In this document: positions 36,801-46,203 of the stretch, one piece after another
Numbering within the stretch: the stretch's first letter is position 1
Layout: the number at the start of each line of letters is the position of its first letter
From: Isoetes taiwanensis
Taxonomy: Eukaryota > Streptophyta > Lycopodiopsida > Isoetales > Isoetaceae
Length of the DNA stretch: 64,000 bases
Direction of reading: 5' to 3'
Assembly (NCBI GenBank): GCA_021234155.1
Contig: JAJEKV010000061.1
Span: 2,939,950-3,003,949, forward strand
Position numbers and translations under genes: made by a program
Notes under the pieces: generated by a model
Seen by the model: only the letters and a program-made list of their open reading frames with translations
Database searches by the model: none
Told to the model about the DNA's origin: nothing

Positions 36801-37564
36801 TAACTGTATGTCATCATTAACCTCTTCAAAACAGCTATTATTATATCTCTAATGCATTTTGATAATAGTAGAAGCTCAGGGTTATAGTTTTCCCCGATTT
36901 TTCTCAAGATACTTCATTTCATAAGAAGTATGAACTATTCTACCCGGTGTGGTAGATTTCCATATGTATTTTTCTCCCTTTGAAATATAAAAACAACGTT
37001 TGCATCACCACAGCTTCACCACAGTTTTCACCACATTTTTTTCACACCACAAACTTTCACCATAATCAGCCGGGGCATTGACCATTTTTGACCCGTCGAG
37101 AAAATGGAATGGCTCTCGATTCCCGATAGTATCTTGACCGATTTTGGTGACAAAAATATATGGATCCCAAATTAGGTCCCCGAATTGATATGAGGCCAAA
37201 ATTCATTGAGCTCTGCTTTGTGCAAAGATTATTGCAAGGCCACTAACTTTTGCTTCAGGGAATTCTGTGTTTTTCTTTTCAGTTTCTTTTGAACTCTATT
37301 TCTTTTGAACCCGAGCCACCCATCTCATATTTTCCTATTTGTTTGAGTTTACCATATTTTGTTAGTGTGCGGATCATAGATTCTCGCACCTTCAAATTCC
37401 TTGTTTGCATTTTATAATTAATGACAAAAAGTTCATTAACCGAAAAGAACAATGGAAACTCGAGAGAACGGTTAAAGCAAAACAAGTTCTATTGCAAAAC
37501 AAGGACTATTGCAAAACAAGTTCTGTCATTAATGAAAAGCCTTTACAAAGAATAGTCACAAGGA
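36801..37564. other. Transposon interior without a clear gene
   Basis: CACCAC-containing AT-rich DNA. Around 37480-37580 short gcaaaacaagttctattgca-like words repeat. No coding signal was supported. Confidence 0.4.
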
Positions 37565-38080
37565 CTATTGCCAAAAAAATTGAAACCAGGGCATCTTGAG
37601 CTCTATATGGAGGTCGTCTTCGCAGGCATACATCTTCATTTCGAGGAGTCGCTCCTCGTCATCATAACCCCGCATGCACCCACTCGAAAGCACCCGCAAC
37701 GGCGGCGCTTGATGATCCATGATGAGCTTCTCCACCTCCGGTGGAGTGAACTTGGCCACCATCAGAACCCAGCGCCTCCTCCTCGTGGAGGAAGACACGG
37801 ATCCTCCGCAGAAGCCACGGATTCCCGACGAGCCGGGTCGCTGAAGGAGCAAAGCGAATGGCCGGATAGTGTTCCCCGCGAGTGTAGTCTTGAACTTGGC
37901 CATGGCGGAAGTGAAGGAGATTGACGGAATGGGGAAGGAGGAAGGAGATGGCGGAATAGACGATGGGGACGGAATGAAGTCCGCAGGCGAATTTTGGGAA
38001 TAAAGGGATGCAAATCGTAGGCATCCATACGATTTTGGGAATGAGGCGTAAGAGGAAAGGGACGCTTGCATGCATGCCAC
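37565..38080 (-). pseudogene. Candidate captured gene fragment with a targeting-peptide-like N terminus
   Basis: The minus-strand frame contains an internal start M-A-K-F-K-T-T-L-A-G-N-T-I-R-P-F-A-L-L followed by an Arg/Ser-rich stretch, reminiscent of a mitochondrial or plastid transit peptide. The end reads M-R-G-Y-D-D-E-E-R-L-L-E-M-K-M then E-D-D-L-H-I-E-L-K-M-P. The last part loosely resembles the start of an organellar small-heat-shock domain, but this is weak. The region is markedly GC-richer than the transposon around it, which argues for a foreign origin. It ends abruptly. Confidence 0.35.
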
Positions 38081-38869
38081 CTAGGCTCCAACATGCCACA
38101 AAAAGGGTCAAGCATGCCACATAGACCGAAAGCATGCCACCTAGGCTCCAACATGCCACGTAAGCCCCAACATGCCACCTATGATTCACCACATGATTCA
38201 CATGATTCACCAAATGCACCACATGATCCACCACATGCACCATTTGCATCACCAAACATGTTGGTCAATGGAAGTCAAACATGTAACAAAGGTCATGTAA
38301 AGGCTCAAGCATGCCAAGGTGGCTCAAATATGCCACCTAGGCTCCAACATGCCAAGGTGGCTCAAACATGCCACATAGGCTCCAACATGCCACGTAAGCT
38401 CCAACATGCCACCTATGATTCACCACATGATTCACCAAATGCACCACATGATTCACCACATGCACCATTTGCATCACCAAACATGTTGGTCAATGAAAGT
38501 CAAACATGTAACAAAGGTCATGTAAAGGCTCAAGCATGCCAAGGTGGCTCAAATATGCCACCTAGGCTCAAATATGCCAAGGTGGCTCAAACATGCCACC
38601 TAGGCTCCAACATGCCACGTAAGCTCCAACATGCCACCTATGATTCACCACATGATTCACCACATGGTTCACCAAATGCACCACATGATTCACCACATGC
38701 ACCATTTGCATCACCACATCTATCACGACATGTAACACCACATTGTCATGAATCTTTGAATACATCAATTTCTTCTGAAGATTTGAACTCCACAGAGTGT
38801 TGCTCTGGTCAGCCAGAAAAGTCTATTGTATACAATAGTATACAACAATGTACATTAGAGTGTCAATGA
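38066..38869 (+). CDS. 267-codon ORF made of degenerate minisatellite repeats
   Basis: The ORF consists of about three repeats of roughly 230-240 bp. Each repeat contains several catgccacctaggctccaa units and accaca-tgattcacc units. The translation is Pro/His/Asn-rich (for example H-A-T-Y-D-S-P-H-D-S-P-N-A-P-H-D) and ends with an unrelated 50-residue tail. Because the repeat lengths are multiples of three, the frame stays open. I see no domain and no evidence of expression; it may be an accidental ORF. Confidence 0.3.
   Translation: MHACHLGSNMPQKGSSMPHRPKACHLGSNMPRKPQHATYDSPHDSHDSPNAPHDPPHAPFASPNMLVNGSQTCNKGHVKAQACQGGSNMPPRLQHAKVAQTCHIGSNMPRKLQHATYDSPHDSPNAPHDSPHAPFASPNMLVNESQTCNKGHVKAQACQGGSNMPPRLKYAKVAQTCHLGSNMPRKLQHATYDSPHDSPHGSPNAPHDSPHAPFASPHLSRHVTPHCHESLNTSISSEDLNSTECCSGQPEKSIVYNSIQQCTLECQ
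38085..38720. repeat. Higher-order tandem repeat, about 235-bp units
   Basis: Two full units and a partial third, each composed of 17-22-bp subunits with catgccacctaggctccaa and caccacatgattcaccaaat. It lies within the transposon and shares its CACCAC word. Confidence 0.85.
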
Positions 38870-39384
38870 AAGAATAGGTTACAAGAATAACCTCTTTGGT
38901 TACAATAATACAAACATGTGATTACAAGTAAAGATCTATTGATCCGCATCAACCTCGACTTTCATTACTACAAAGAATCGTGCTTCACAACATCAATCAT
39001 CATTATGCTTGGCGTGTCCAACAAACTCGCAACTAGAAATTGGTACACCCCCGCAACAAACATATCGGGCCTCACATTGGATGAGTAATACCTTCAAATT
39101 CTACGAACTCACCTTGCATTGGGATAGTATGTCCAAGTCTCGCATTCTGCGCACCACAACATGCTTTACAAAGACACATATAGCAAGACACATATATGCT
39201 TCGTAATGTCTTGGAAGTGTCTTTTGCTTGAATTCTGCTCTTGCTTTTTCTCCGAGACACTTCCAAATGCAAAAATTTAATGATTCGGTAACTATATGGG
39301 TCAAATTAAAAAGAAGACAGACACAAAAGGTTGGAAGTTACCTTGTGACTTACATTCACCAAACGATTTGTTCAGATCATAACC

Positions 39385-39535
39385 TGATGCATCTGCTGAT
39401 TTGGTAGATTGGTGTGGAGCATGACTTAATGCATCTGCTGATCTGGCAGATTGTTGTCCAGTTGGAGCACCTACTGGAGCTTGACTTGATGCACCTACTG
39501 ATTTGTTGACATCTCCGACTTCCTGTAACCTGATG
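39385..39535. repeat. Short degenerate repeats (gatgcatctgctgatttg type)
   Basis: Four imperfect copies of a unit of about 45 bp centred on gatgcatctgctgatttgg. The minus strand can be read as a Ser/Ala/Asp-rich repeat, but the frame does not hold. Confidence 0.6.
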
Positions 39536-39811
39536 CATCTTCTGATTTGCCCGAGTTTCTATCTGTGTCTAATGCTTTCGAAGGGGTGTGAGTGTCTTGT
39601 CCCCCTAGCTGACCACATTGTACCTCTATATCTACAAAGTAGGGATGAAGACATAAGCTACATATCCCAATTGCATCAAACAAGACTTAGTTACCTTTGA
39701 GGGTAGAAAATAATTCCCTTTTTAGTGTGCTATATGGACTCACAAAGTCATTGCCACTAGTATGAACAGTTAGACAAGACACTTTAGATACAACAAATAG
39801 GACAAGCAAAA

Positions 39812-40088
39812 GAGACTAAGCCAGCCAGGATCTTGTTTTATGTCCAAGCTTACTCCTTTTTCGAGTTTTCCTCGTTGATGTATCTAATTCACCACCTGAG
39901 TGAGCGATGTCATCCTAGGGGGCAAATTAGATATATCAAACAGAAAACGAAGGAGACTAAGCCAGGCTTACTCTCTTTTCGAGTTTCCTGCTTGATGTAT
40001 CTAATTCGCCACCTAAAATGAGTGAGCGACCTCATCCTAGGGGGCAAATTAGACACATCAAACAGGACAAACGAAAGAGACTAAGCCA
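39812..40088. repeat. Tandem duplication, about 135-bp unit
   Basis: Two diverged copies of a unit containing actaagccagg, tttcgagtttcc, gatgtatctaattc and tcctagggggcaaattaga. They are inside the transposon. Confidence 0.85.
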
Positions 40089-40294
40089 GGGTGAAAGATT
40101 AGGAAGTCCACTAATCCTAATTGGCATCCGTCCCCTTACATCGGCCCTTAGCATGTAAACTAAGCTACCTATAAGTGCTCACCGTAAGTGCCTCAAGAGC
40201 TTGAAGTTGCTTTTGATCCTCCCTACTCACACCTAAGGCTTGTACCCATGTTTGTAGAAAAATTCATGACAAAGAATTCTCAATGCAACAGTGA

Positions 40295-41826
40295 TTACAA
40301 ATCCTGCAAAGTGAACGCAAATTTGTCAATGAGAATACAATTATACTAAGCACTTCAGGAATTTTGTTATGAAGTACCTCAAGAGGCTGAGCATACTTAC
40401 ACTGAATCACTTCTGATCTTGCCTTACACTGAATCACTTCTGATCTTGTAGAGTTGATCCATTCTCCCAGTGTCCTGTTGAATTCAACTGGAAAGTAATC
40501 CAAGGTTAGTACCACATGACACAACAGGCATCACTTTACACACCACAAATTCCATCATGACAAACTTTGCACCACAAATGGCGTCATATTCACCACATGT
40601 GGTGTGGCATGTGGCACCAGGGTGGCGTCATATTCACCACATGTGGTGTGGCATGTGGCACCAAACTGGTGCCACATGACACACCACCTATGGCACCACA
40701 ATGCACCCAAGGCACCACATATGGCAATCCATTACTTCGCACCACAAATGGCGTCAAAGACACCACATGTGGTGCAAAATGTGGATCCATAGTGGTGCCA
40801 CATTAGACACCACAGGCATCCACCACCCCATATGTGGCAGATAGCGTGGTGCAATATTTAGCGCAGCAGTTGGCACCACATATGGCAGACAATCCACCAT
40901 TCACAAGTATCACCATATCTAACATCACATATGACACTAAGTATAGAAACATATGGAAGCCAATTCACTATTCAGATAAGGTACCACGTTTGGTACTATA
41001 TGTGACACTACATATGCTACAAACTACATTATTAACATATAATTGGCAAAGATATGACTGTCCCCAGAACACATTTGGAGCTACATACTACCGTGGAACT
41101 GAAATTATCCACCACAACTCGAAACTAGCAAAGACAAATTTCCTACACATAACTTACAACACACCCAAATGAAGAAGTAAGTGGTGTACACGATTGTTCA
41201 AGCTTGCTAGACCTTGGCTGGAAAATAACAGCCCAATATTAAATTGCATCATATGGTGGTTCCGTAAGAAGAGGGTTGAAAAGTACCTATTTTTTCGATG
41301 ATTTTCCCCCGTAGATTCTTCTTACTGACTTGAGGAGGCTTGAATTGTGGCCTAGTCATTTCAAGAGAGGAAGCATCATCTGTGGCAGGTTGCTCTGCTT
41401 CCTCACTATTTGAAATGCTTGCATGCTTCCTCTTACGTTGGGACGGAGAGTCTTCAGACCCTTTTTCTCTTAACTGTTGCCAGAAACTCAACCAGTTTAT
41501 TTCTTTTCCTTTTGTGTGAAGGTAATACGCAACAGCCATAGTCTGTGAGGCCATGCCTCCCCAGGCACACTTCCTGCCTGTGATTTTTTTGTAAAGGCAC
41601 ATATATTCATTATACCTCTCCTTGCTCAGATTCTTCAACCTGCATGATGAAACAAAACAATATTATAAACAACAGAGAATCATGGGCATCCCCGAATCTA
41701 GAATGCAACCCACCTGTAAGTGGATTTTCCTAATACTTTCGGTCCCCAAACAGACTCGATTTCTTCTTGTGTGGCGTAATGCTTTTCTTGCCTCAGACAT
41801 TTCCTTGTAGGTGTATCCCGTGGCAT
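40295..41826 (-). CDS. Transposon-borne four-exon gene of unknown function (194 aa)
   Basis: Exons on the minus strand are 41826-41714, 41639-41287, 40487-40378 and 40303-40295. They join in phase with GT-AG introns to give 585 bp. The protein starts M-P-R-D-T-P-T-R-K-C and contains E-E-I-E-S-V-W-G-P-K-V-L-G-K-S-T-Y-R. A basic-polar middle (P-S-Q-R-K-R-K-H-A-S-I-S) looks like a nuclear localisation signal. Near the end is a 9-residue duplication (S-E-V-I-Q-C-K-A-R / S-E-V-I-Q-C-K-Y) from a 27-bp tandem repeat in exon 3. No domain was recognised. Many DNA transposons carry a second protein that helps bind termini, which is a reasonable but unproved role. The third intron (41286-40488) is long and full of CACCAC repeats, and the last exon is only nine bases, so the 3' end is uncertain. 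Confidence 0.4.
40579..40820. repeat. CACCACATGTGGTG palindrome cluster with a 44-bp tandem repeat
   Basis: A 44-bp unit (tggcgtcatattcaccacat, gtggtgtggcatgtggcacc) is duplicated at 40579 and 40623. Perfect 14-bp palindromes CACCACATGTGGTG lie at 40591-40604, 40635-40648 and 40761-40774; a fourth is at 36176-36189. They could be protein-binding sites. Confidence 0.8.
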
Positions 41827-42162
41827 TCAAGTCCCAGATGATCGAGAGCCATTTCGCGGATCGATCTTCTTGCCGAAATCGAAAATGGTCTTGGCGGATT
41901 AAGGGAGCGTGATCAGAGTTTTTGAGGGAAAATGAAAATTCAGAATCAGAAATGGTCTTGCCGGATTAAGGGAGCGTGATCGAAGTTTTGAGGGAAAATG
42001 ATCGTGTACATTGCTGAATAAGACTGAATAAGACTGAAAGGACAAAATTTTGAATAAGTAATCATGTGTATATTTGAAAAAAATAACTGCCTCTCCCACT
42101 ACAAATTCGGTAGTTCCCACCACACTTAGCACCCAAAAATGTGGTGCTAAAATGCACGTTTT

Positions 42163-42187
42163 TGTTCCACTACAACATGCTTTCACC
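42163..42187. repeat. Right terminal inverted repeat of the 9.8-kb transposon
   Basis: Complement begins GGTGAAAGCATGTTGTAGT and matches the left end at 24 of 25 positions. Confidence 0.8.
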
Positions 42188-43131
42188 ATAAAGCTGAGCA
42201 TCAATCCTGTCCAAGGCCGCAGCTAAAGATGCACCGGAAAGAGGGGTCAGGATGGGACGCTGGGGCCCAAAAAAGGGGGATGCCTGAAGGTATGGCTCAA
42301 TTGTGGGGTCATAGGGTTTGTCAAAGCCTGACGCGGGTGCCTGAATCAGGTTCTTTGATTTGCGGGTCTCCCTAGCCATGCGCTTAATCTTCTGGGTCAT
42401 GCTGACGCTTTACTAGGCCGTAACTGAGGAAGGACAAACACTTGGGGAGTACAGACCAAGGTAAATCAAAGAACACCAGAAACCAACAAAGATGAACAAG
42501 AACGACAATTAGCGGACTAGAGGACACAAATTAGATGGGAAAAGACCCAACAGACAGAACAAGAAGCCAAAAGGGAGAAAAAATCGAAACTGTTGAGGCT
42601 GGCTGACCTGGGCGGTCTAAAAGGGACAGAAGCAGTTGTCTTGAGCAGAATTATGCGGAAGCAAGAGCTAGCAAATCTTGAATCAGATAAAACGTCAACA
42701 CGGATGCCTTAACCTGGATGACATGGGCGGTGCTGTGGAGCTTGGGCAGGCGGTTGTAGACCTAGGGCAAATCTTGCTGGACCAAATCCTGCAGGGAACT
42801 GGGGTCTGGGCGGGGCGATCCGATCTGGGCCAGCAAAGAGCAAATCTAAAATCTGGCGGAAGCAATCTACAGGGCGAAGCAATCTAAAATCTAAAATCGC
42901 GTAGCAACTGTACTTCTACCGGGTTATTTGGAACAAAACGTAAAACCCACCGGAGGCCGCTCATGATGAGAGGTCAAGGCCCACCCAATCCGAGGCCCAT
43001 GCATGGCTGTGGCGCCTAGATTCAACATCAGCGTAGGTCCGATCTGAGATGAAGCAGAGCTGCTTGTTTCGCGCTTGAGCTGGAGCTGGAACGAAGTATC
43101 CTTGATTTGTGCTGGTGGGGCTTTGTTTGAT

Positions 43132-43310
43132 TGTACTCCAACACCATAGAATAATAATAATATTTGGAGGTTTTAGGGTGTACTCCAACACCATAGAATA
43201 ATAATAATATTTGGAGGTTTTAGGGTGTACTCCAACACCATAGAATAATAATAATATTTGGAGGTTTTAGAGTAAACTTGGAGGTTTTAGGGTGTACTCC
43301 AACACCAAAA
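43132..43310. repeat. 47-bp minisatellite in the LTR element
   Basis: Units at 43132, 43179 and 43226 plus a partial one near 43291, each tgtactccaacaccatagaa then taataataatatttggagg then ttttaggg. One unit also lies at 31409-31455, across the LINE insertion. Confidence 0.9.
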
Positions 43311-44420
43311 TATAACTTGTAGTGTGTACATAAGCATACATCTATACTATGTAACAACACCATAATGATATGTGCCATGAGAAAGATATAGAAGAGTAAT
43401 GATAAGTTTGGCCTTGGGGTATGGCTTAAATGCATGGGCCAATGGTCTTAGAGAGATGGGCACGCCCAAACAAAAAATGTTTGCAATAGAAAGCAAAGTA
43501 TGGGCAATGGTCGAAATAATAAAGTGGGGCAATGGTCAAAAATCAAGGAAGGCAATTGGGTTTTGAAAAAATAGGTCTATAAAAATGGACAGCAGAGCTT
43601 TCGGATTTGGTCGGCAAACAGGCAGCTATGGCTAGGCGGTTGTGGCTATGGCGAAAGTAAGATAAGGCAGGGAAAAGAAAAAAAACACTGGCTGCTTTTT
43701 ACAGGTATTAGACTCGGGCGCTTCAGCTTCAGCTGTAAATCGGTAAAGCATAGGACAGATCTGCAGAGAATGGTAGCACAAGGAAGGATGTTCACAGATT
43801 TCTAGTTCAAAAGAGCAGTCGGATCTTTAGCCTATTTGGCAGTAACAGAGCAATAGCAGAGAGCAGCGGTGGTTCAGAGCTTCTGGCAAAGGCTCAGCAA
43901 TGGCAACGTTGATGCGGTTCTTCCTTTGCTTTTGCCTCCCATTTCCTTCATTTCTTGATTCTTTCTTGCAGGAACGGGACTTGCCTTTTAAACTTGGAAC
44001 AAGGCAAAGGAGGCTTTCTGATAAATAGGAAAGACGGCAAGATGGATTTCTCTGCAGGTCTGGCAGCAAGGACCTTGAATGAAGCTTTTTCCTTTGTAAA
44101 TTTTTCGACCTTTATCAAATTCTTAATCTCCAACTGAAAAAGGAAATATTGCACATGGTTTTGCAGGCAAGAAACAGCCAAGAGCTGATCGATTTTCAGC
44201 AGAGAGCAAGGGAAAGCTCTAGACAGAAGATATGACTGTAGCACCTTCAAGCAATGACATTTATTCTTCCAGCAGCGAGCAGCAAACAGAGAAGCACGGC
44301 AAATGACAGGGAAGGAAAAAAGAAAACGGAGTTGTGGCTATGGCAGGAAATAAGAACAGATCAAAGCAGCACTAAAGTATGATCTTGGAGAAGATTACGA
44401 TCTCAGTAGAACCTCCATTT
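43311..44420. mobile_element. LTR-element interior, right part, non-coding
   Basis: No gag or pol frame is visible. The word cgcccaaacaaaaaatg (about 43465) recurs at 31322. The stretch is presumed interior of the LTR element because it ends at a 31-bp LTR terminus. Confidence 0.4.
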
Positions 44421-44451
44421 TGTTGACGGATTTTCCCCACAATCCCCAACA
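44421..44451 (-). mobile_element. 31-bp LTR terminus, remainder missing
   Basis: The sequence TGTTGACGGATTTTCCCCAC and the next 11 bases equal the start of the LTR at 30722. Downstream the similarity stops abruptly at gggcgctgaatc. This looks like the second LTR of the element, broken after 31 bp. Confidence 0.6.
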
Positions 44452-44689
44452 GGGCGCTGAATCAATAAAACGTCAAAGATGAGAATCCTGATCCTAACAT
44501 CAATATAGAGAGTATCAAGATTACTCCCTCCCGATCAAGCAATTACCTTGCTTGGATTGTCTCGTTGCTGTTAACCTCAAGTTTGGGAACCCATAGCCAC
44601 ACAAAAAAAAGAAAAAAAAAGAAGAAAACAACACGAACTAGTTCCCTAAACAACAACATCTCTTTTGTTGGTAGATCATAATTGCAAAC

Positions 44690-46134
44690 TCAATTCTAAC
44701 TAGCTCTGCGGGCGCACACCTCATGCATCACACAATCCGGCAACTCATATATGCTGATGATGTCAACCTCATGGCCTATACTCCAGAGGACATGCAACGT
44801 CACCTGAATGCTCTTGACACTTTTTGCCAATTCACTGGCATGCGAGTTAACTTGGCCAAAACTAGGGTGCTGCTAGTTGCATCATCCCGTCAGCCGAGGC
44901 TTCCCACATTCACTTACCAGGGGCAAGAGGTAGAGGTGGCTCCGACCTACAAGTACTTGGGGATTGAGTTCTCAACTACCACCCATTGGGATGCGGCTAT
45001 CAGGTTGCGGGTCACGGCGGGTTGGAAAGCACTATATGCCATGCAGAACAACAGCCACAAGGCAGAGTTGTATGCCCGACCACCAATCACATTTGTTTCG
45101 GGCCTTGGTTGAGCCGGTCCTTTTGTATGGGGCGAAGTGTGGGGTCCTGGTGATATCCCTCAACACTGAATGACCTCGAAAGCGGTGTGCGAAGGCCTTC
45201 TTGGCACGGGCTCTCGGGGTGAAGCCCACAGCCCCGCACCAGATCCTACCCGTGAGACAGCTTTCTACCCCTTCAACGGGCCGCATTGGAACGCCATATC
45301 GCTTACTTCCAAAAGGTGGTCGCTATGGCTGATACACGCTTGCCCCACCTTGCTTTGGCCCGCGGCGATGGGTCCCCAACACCAAAATCCCGGCTGGAAA
45401 GACAAGCGAGCTCGGTGGTTCTCACGCGGGGTGTGCAGCAAACAGATGTGTCCGTGTCGACAAAGAAAGATCGCGAGGCACTTAAACCGTACCTAGATGC
45501 TACTTTCGTTCGCAAGCTCGGGATGCAGGGCTCGACGACGTTAAGCTGGGGCACACTATCGCAAAGAAGTCAATCCTAGGCTCACAAAGAGGCCCACACC
45601 AAGATTTGTCCACCCAAATGCCCATGAAGAAGCGCAGACTTATAGCTTCCATTCAGATGCGGGTGCACATCGCCTCCGATCGAAAAGCGAGGCGTTGGGC
45701 TCGGGAAGCACGAGAGCAAAGGCTTTGCCGTGTTGCCACCACGGCGCGATTGAGGATGAATGTCATGCCCTCCGATCTGCCAAAGATTTGCCCATATCCG
45801 AGGCGCTATGTTCGACACTAGTGCCCGCCAGCCGTTGCATCGCTTATTGACTACTGGCGTCGGGGTTTGTTGGGGTCATACCTCCAGGAGGTTATGGATG
45901 CACGGACTTGTTTGTGCCCTACGGGACGGTATTGAACTGTCCTATGCAATTGTACAGTGTGCCAGCATGCTTATTACTGCTAAGGTTTTTCCCTCGAAAA
46001 CCCTTCGGGGCGGGGGTTTTTTAATCCTGTCAGTAATACGTTTGCTGCTCTCTTTTTGTTTGGGTCCCATAGGCCAATTGGTCTCCGTGGACGCTAAAAA
46101 CCTATTCTATTCTATTCTATTCTATTCTCATCTT
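44690..46134 (+). mobile_element. 5'-truncated RTE/CR1-like LINE with TATTC tail
   Basis: The frame at 44723-45112 carries the reverse-transcriptase core end: L-I-Y-A-D-D-V-N-L-M-A, F-C-Q-F-T-G-M-R-V-N-L-A-K-T and Y-K-Y-L-G-I-E-F. The next frames give L-V-E-P-V-L-L-Y-G-A-K-C and R-H-I-A-Y-F-Q-K-V. Several frameshifts follow. The element ends with gtcccataggccaattggtc, cgtggacgctaaaaacc and five TATTC units (46103-46128). The Y-K-Y-L-G-I and E-P-V-L-L-Y-G patterns differ from the L1-like LINEs elsewhere in the window. It shares its 3' end with the half-LINE at 31456 and could be a relative of its helper. Confidence 0.75.
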
Positions 46135-46203
46135 TACATTGCATACACGAAATTCTACAATGCTGAGATGTTCCAGTACTTTGTATATGATTCATACAAT
46201 ACG

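Larger units (their letters stand above)
32399..42187. mobile_element. 9.8-kb DNA transposon with 25-bp TIRs, transposase and accessory genes
   Basis: The ends are 25-bp inverted repeats differing at one position (32399-32423 and 42163-42187); both read GGTGAAAGCATGTTGTAGT going inward. Subterminal DNA on both sides carries GTGGTG words. The insert splits a LINE ORF1 in phase. Inside are a decayed DDE-type transposase gene (plus, 33201-35947), a four-exon gene (minus, 41826-40295), candidate captured fragments (36255-36800 plus, 38080-37565 minus), minisatellites at 33.5-34.0, 38.1-38.7, 39.8-40.1 and 40.6 kb, and CACCAC/GTGGTG words throughout. No clear TSD was found, so the superfamily stays open. 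CACTA, Mutator, hAT and Harbinger rules are not clearly met. Confidence 0.75.
31662..42400 (-). pseudogene. LINE ORF1 of the half-LINE, interrupted and frameshifted
   Basis: The N-terminal part (42400 to about 42188) begins M-T-Q-K-I-K-R-M-A-R-E-T and runs to R-I-D-A-Q-L-Y. After the transposon, the same phase resumes at about 32398 with L-Q-C-L-P-S-G-I-L-A-R-I-H and reaches a stop near 32236. A later frame (about 31895-31662) carries L-K-G-T-T-F-S-V-Q-E-D-L-T-P-A-Q, then A-V-Y-R-G-G-Q-A-I-I-R-D. That pattern resembles the C-terminal RNA-binding domain of LINE ORF1 proteins (Transposase_22 type). The sequence is GC-richer than its surroundings. A decayed gene is certain; the domain call is a recognition, not a search. 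Confidence 0.5.
31456..43131 (-). mobile_element. ORF1-only (HAL1-like) LINE, 1.9 kb, split by a 9.8-kb DNA transposon
   Basis: Without the transposon (32399-42187) the LINE is about 1.9 kb. It has a 5' leader (43131-42401), ORF1 starting near 42400, an ORF1 C-terminal part ending near 31662, and a 3' end that reads gttccgtggacattaaaattt followed by TTCC repeats (complement of 31456-31486). There is no endonuclease or reverse transcriptase and only about 200 bp between ORF1 and the tail. The element is thus structurally like a half-LINE. It lies between units of a 47-bp minisatellite, so the true TSD is masked. Confidence 0.65.

Noticed and set aside
38085-40820. Regularly spaced repeats as a CRISPR-like array
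   Set aside because: The units are contiguous minisatellites without unique spacers, and the genome is a plant's.
32399-42187. Assignment of the 9.8-kb transposon to the CACTA superfamily
   Set aside because: CACTAC occurs only inside the inverted repeat, not at its outer end. No 3-bp TSD and no CACTA transposase motifs were seen.
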